From positions 62,001-126,000 of the forward strand of contig CAWDMB010000014.1 in assembly GCA_963803375.1 (NCBI GenBank): a DNA stretch of 64,000 nt. Direction: 5' to 3'. A program made the position numbers and the translations under genes. Positions 63,406 through 64,000 of the stretch are shown here, piece by piece (position 1 is the stretch's first letter; each line of letters starts with the position of its first letter). The notes under the pieces were generated by a model, which worked only from the letters and a program-made list of their open reading frames with translations, had not been told where the DNA came from and did not search any database. Source of the stretch: JAOPZW01 sp963803375 (GTDB lineage Bacteria > Actinomycetota > Thermoleophilia > Solirubrobacterales > Solirubrobacteraceae).

Positions 63406-64000
63406 GGCGGGTCGCGCTCAAGGGCCTGTGGTGGCGCCGCGGCCGCGCCGTTTTGACCGCGTTCGCGGTCGTCCTGGGCGTCGCGATGGTCAGCGGCACG
63501 TTCATCCTCACCGACACGATCAACAAGGCGTTCGACTCGATCTTCCAGGACTCCTACTCGAAGACGAGCGCGATCATCTCCGGGCGCGAGGTCGTCCAGG
63601 GCGCCGACAGCGGCACGGCCACGCTGCCCGCCTCGCTGCTGGACCGCGTGCGCGCCAACGACGACGTCGCGGCCGCCGCCTGGGCCATCTTCAACCTCAG
63701 GGACGCCGCGACCACGAAGCTCATCGGCAAGGACGGCGACACCCTGGGCACGAGCAACAACGGGCAGTTCGGCTTCGGCTTCGACCGGGCGCCGCGCGTT
63801 TCAACCCCATGCAGCTGACGACGGGGCGCTGGGCCTCGGGTCCCGGCCAGGTCGTGATCGATCAGGGCGTCGCCAAGGACAGCGGCTACGGCGTGGGCGA
63901 CCGGTCGGCGTCGCCGCCCGCGGCCCGACGCGGCCATACACGATCACCGGGCTGGCCAACTACGGCAAGGAGAACTCGATCGGCGGCGCGACGATCGCCG
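63402..64000 (+). pseudogene. FtsX-type ABC permease, 5' part, frameshifted, runs off the window
   Basis: The frame begins VRRVALKGLWWRRGRAVLTA with a first membrane helix (AFAVVLGVAMVSGTFILTDT) and a large external domain. It is broken near 63790-63802, continues in a second frame (FNPMQLTTGRWASGPGQVVI) and is broken again near 63899-63908 before GVAARGPTRPYTITGLANYG. Two nearby single-base shifts suggest consensus error as much as decay. The 3' end lies outside the window. Confidence 0.75.

Overview
The window is very G+C-rich chromosomal DNA (about three quarters G+C by eye) with dense gene packing. GTG starts and 4-base ATGA/GTGA stop-start overlaps are frequent. The gene content (Tad-pilus proteins, a Pst phosphate system with TTCAC-type PHO boxes, LuxR-family regulators, a LAL-type giant regulator, crotonases) and codon use fit a high-GC actinobacterium, most likely the Thermoleophilia/Solirubrobacterales lineage. 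That placement is inference; no rRNA or tRNA gene was recognised.

Layout. (1) 72-2747, minus: a four-gene translationally coupled Tad/Flp-pilus block ending in an unusual fusion of a TadG-like membrane anchor, an M15 D,D-peptidase and a lytic transglycosylase. (2) 2824-10900: a phosphate region with a PhoB-like response regulator, a membrane-protein pair, pstSCAB-phoU, a receiver-less PhoB-type DNA-binding protein and a PhoU-like DUF47 protein. Two PHO-box arrays with exact 11-bp spacing lie here. (3) 11176-19469: an acyltransferase, a deacetylase broken by a stop codon, a hydroxyacid dehydrogenase, a frameshifted PHP-glycosyltransferase, a C26 peptidase and an ABC-F ATPase. (4) 19953-21773: two crotonases and a small membrane protein. 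(5) 21819-26799: a polyphosphate operon (ppx, a CHAD domain split into two genes, ppk1, an HD protein). (6) 26814-31772: an ABC exporter, a GNAT enzyme, a phosphoesterase and an NhaA-DsbA fusion.

(7) 31859-41213 is the most interesting region. Two diverged copies of one ancestral biosynthetic operon stand in tandem, each behind the same ~580-bp leader. The ancestral order can be read as leader, thiolase, DUF35, SDR reductase, alpha/beta hydrolase, KAS-III-like enzyme, second inactive KAS-III-like protein. Copy A has lost the thiolase and most of DUF35 but keeps the other four genes. Copy B keeps the thiolase, DUF35 and one KAS but carries short fused remnants of the SDR, hydrolase and second KAS. 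The two copies together make one complete gene set plus two versions of the KAS enzyme. A membrane methyltransferase and an ABM-like protein follow.

(8) 41215-53569 holds an amidohydrolase coupled to a uracil-DNA-glycosylase relative, an HtrA-like protease, a dehalogenase-like hydrolase, a CapA-like protein, a TetR/DJ-1 divergent pair, a GAF histidine kinase with a NarL-type regulator, and SDR and QueA-like genes. (9) 53540-58443 carries an ABC permease/ATPase pair in convergent orientation, an epimerase, an aminotransferase and an MFS permease. (10) 58564-64000 carries an SDR, a LAL regulator broken by two frameshifts, a small protein and an ABC exporter whose permease runs off the window.

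Several genes carry single-base frameshifts (PHP-GT, LAL twice, the last permease twice). Some may be consensus errors rather than biology. Gene remnants (HAD twice, M1 peptidase, TMEM175) show real local decay as well.
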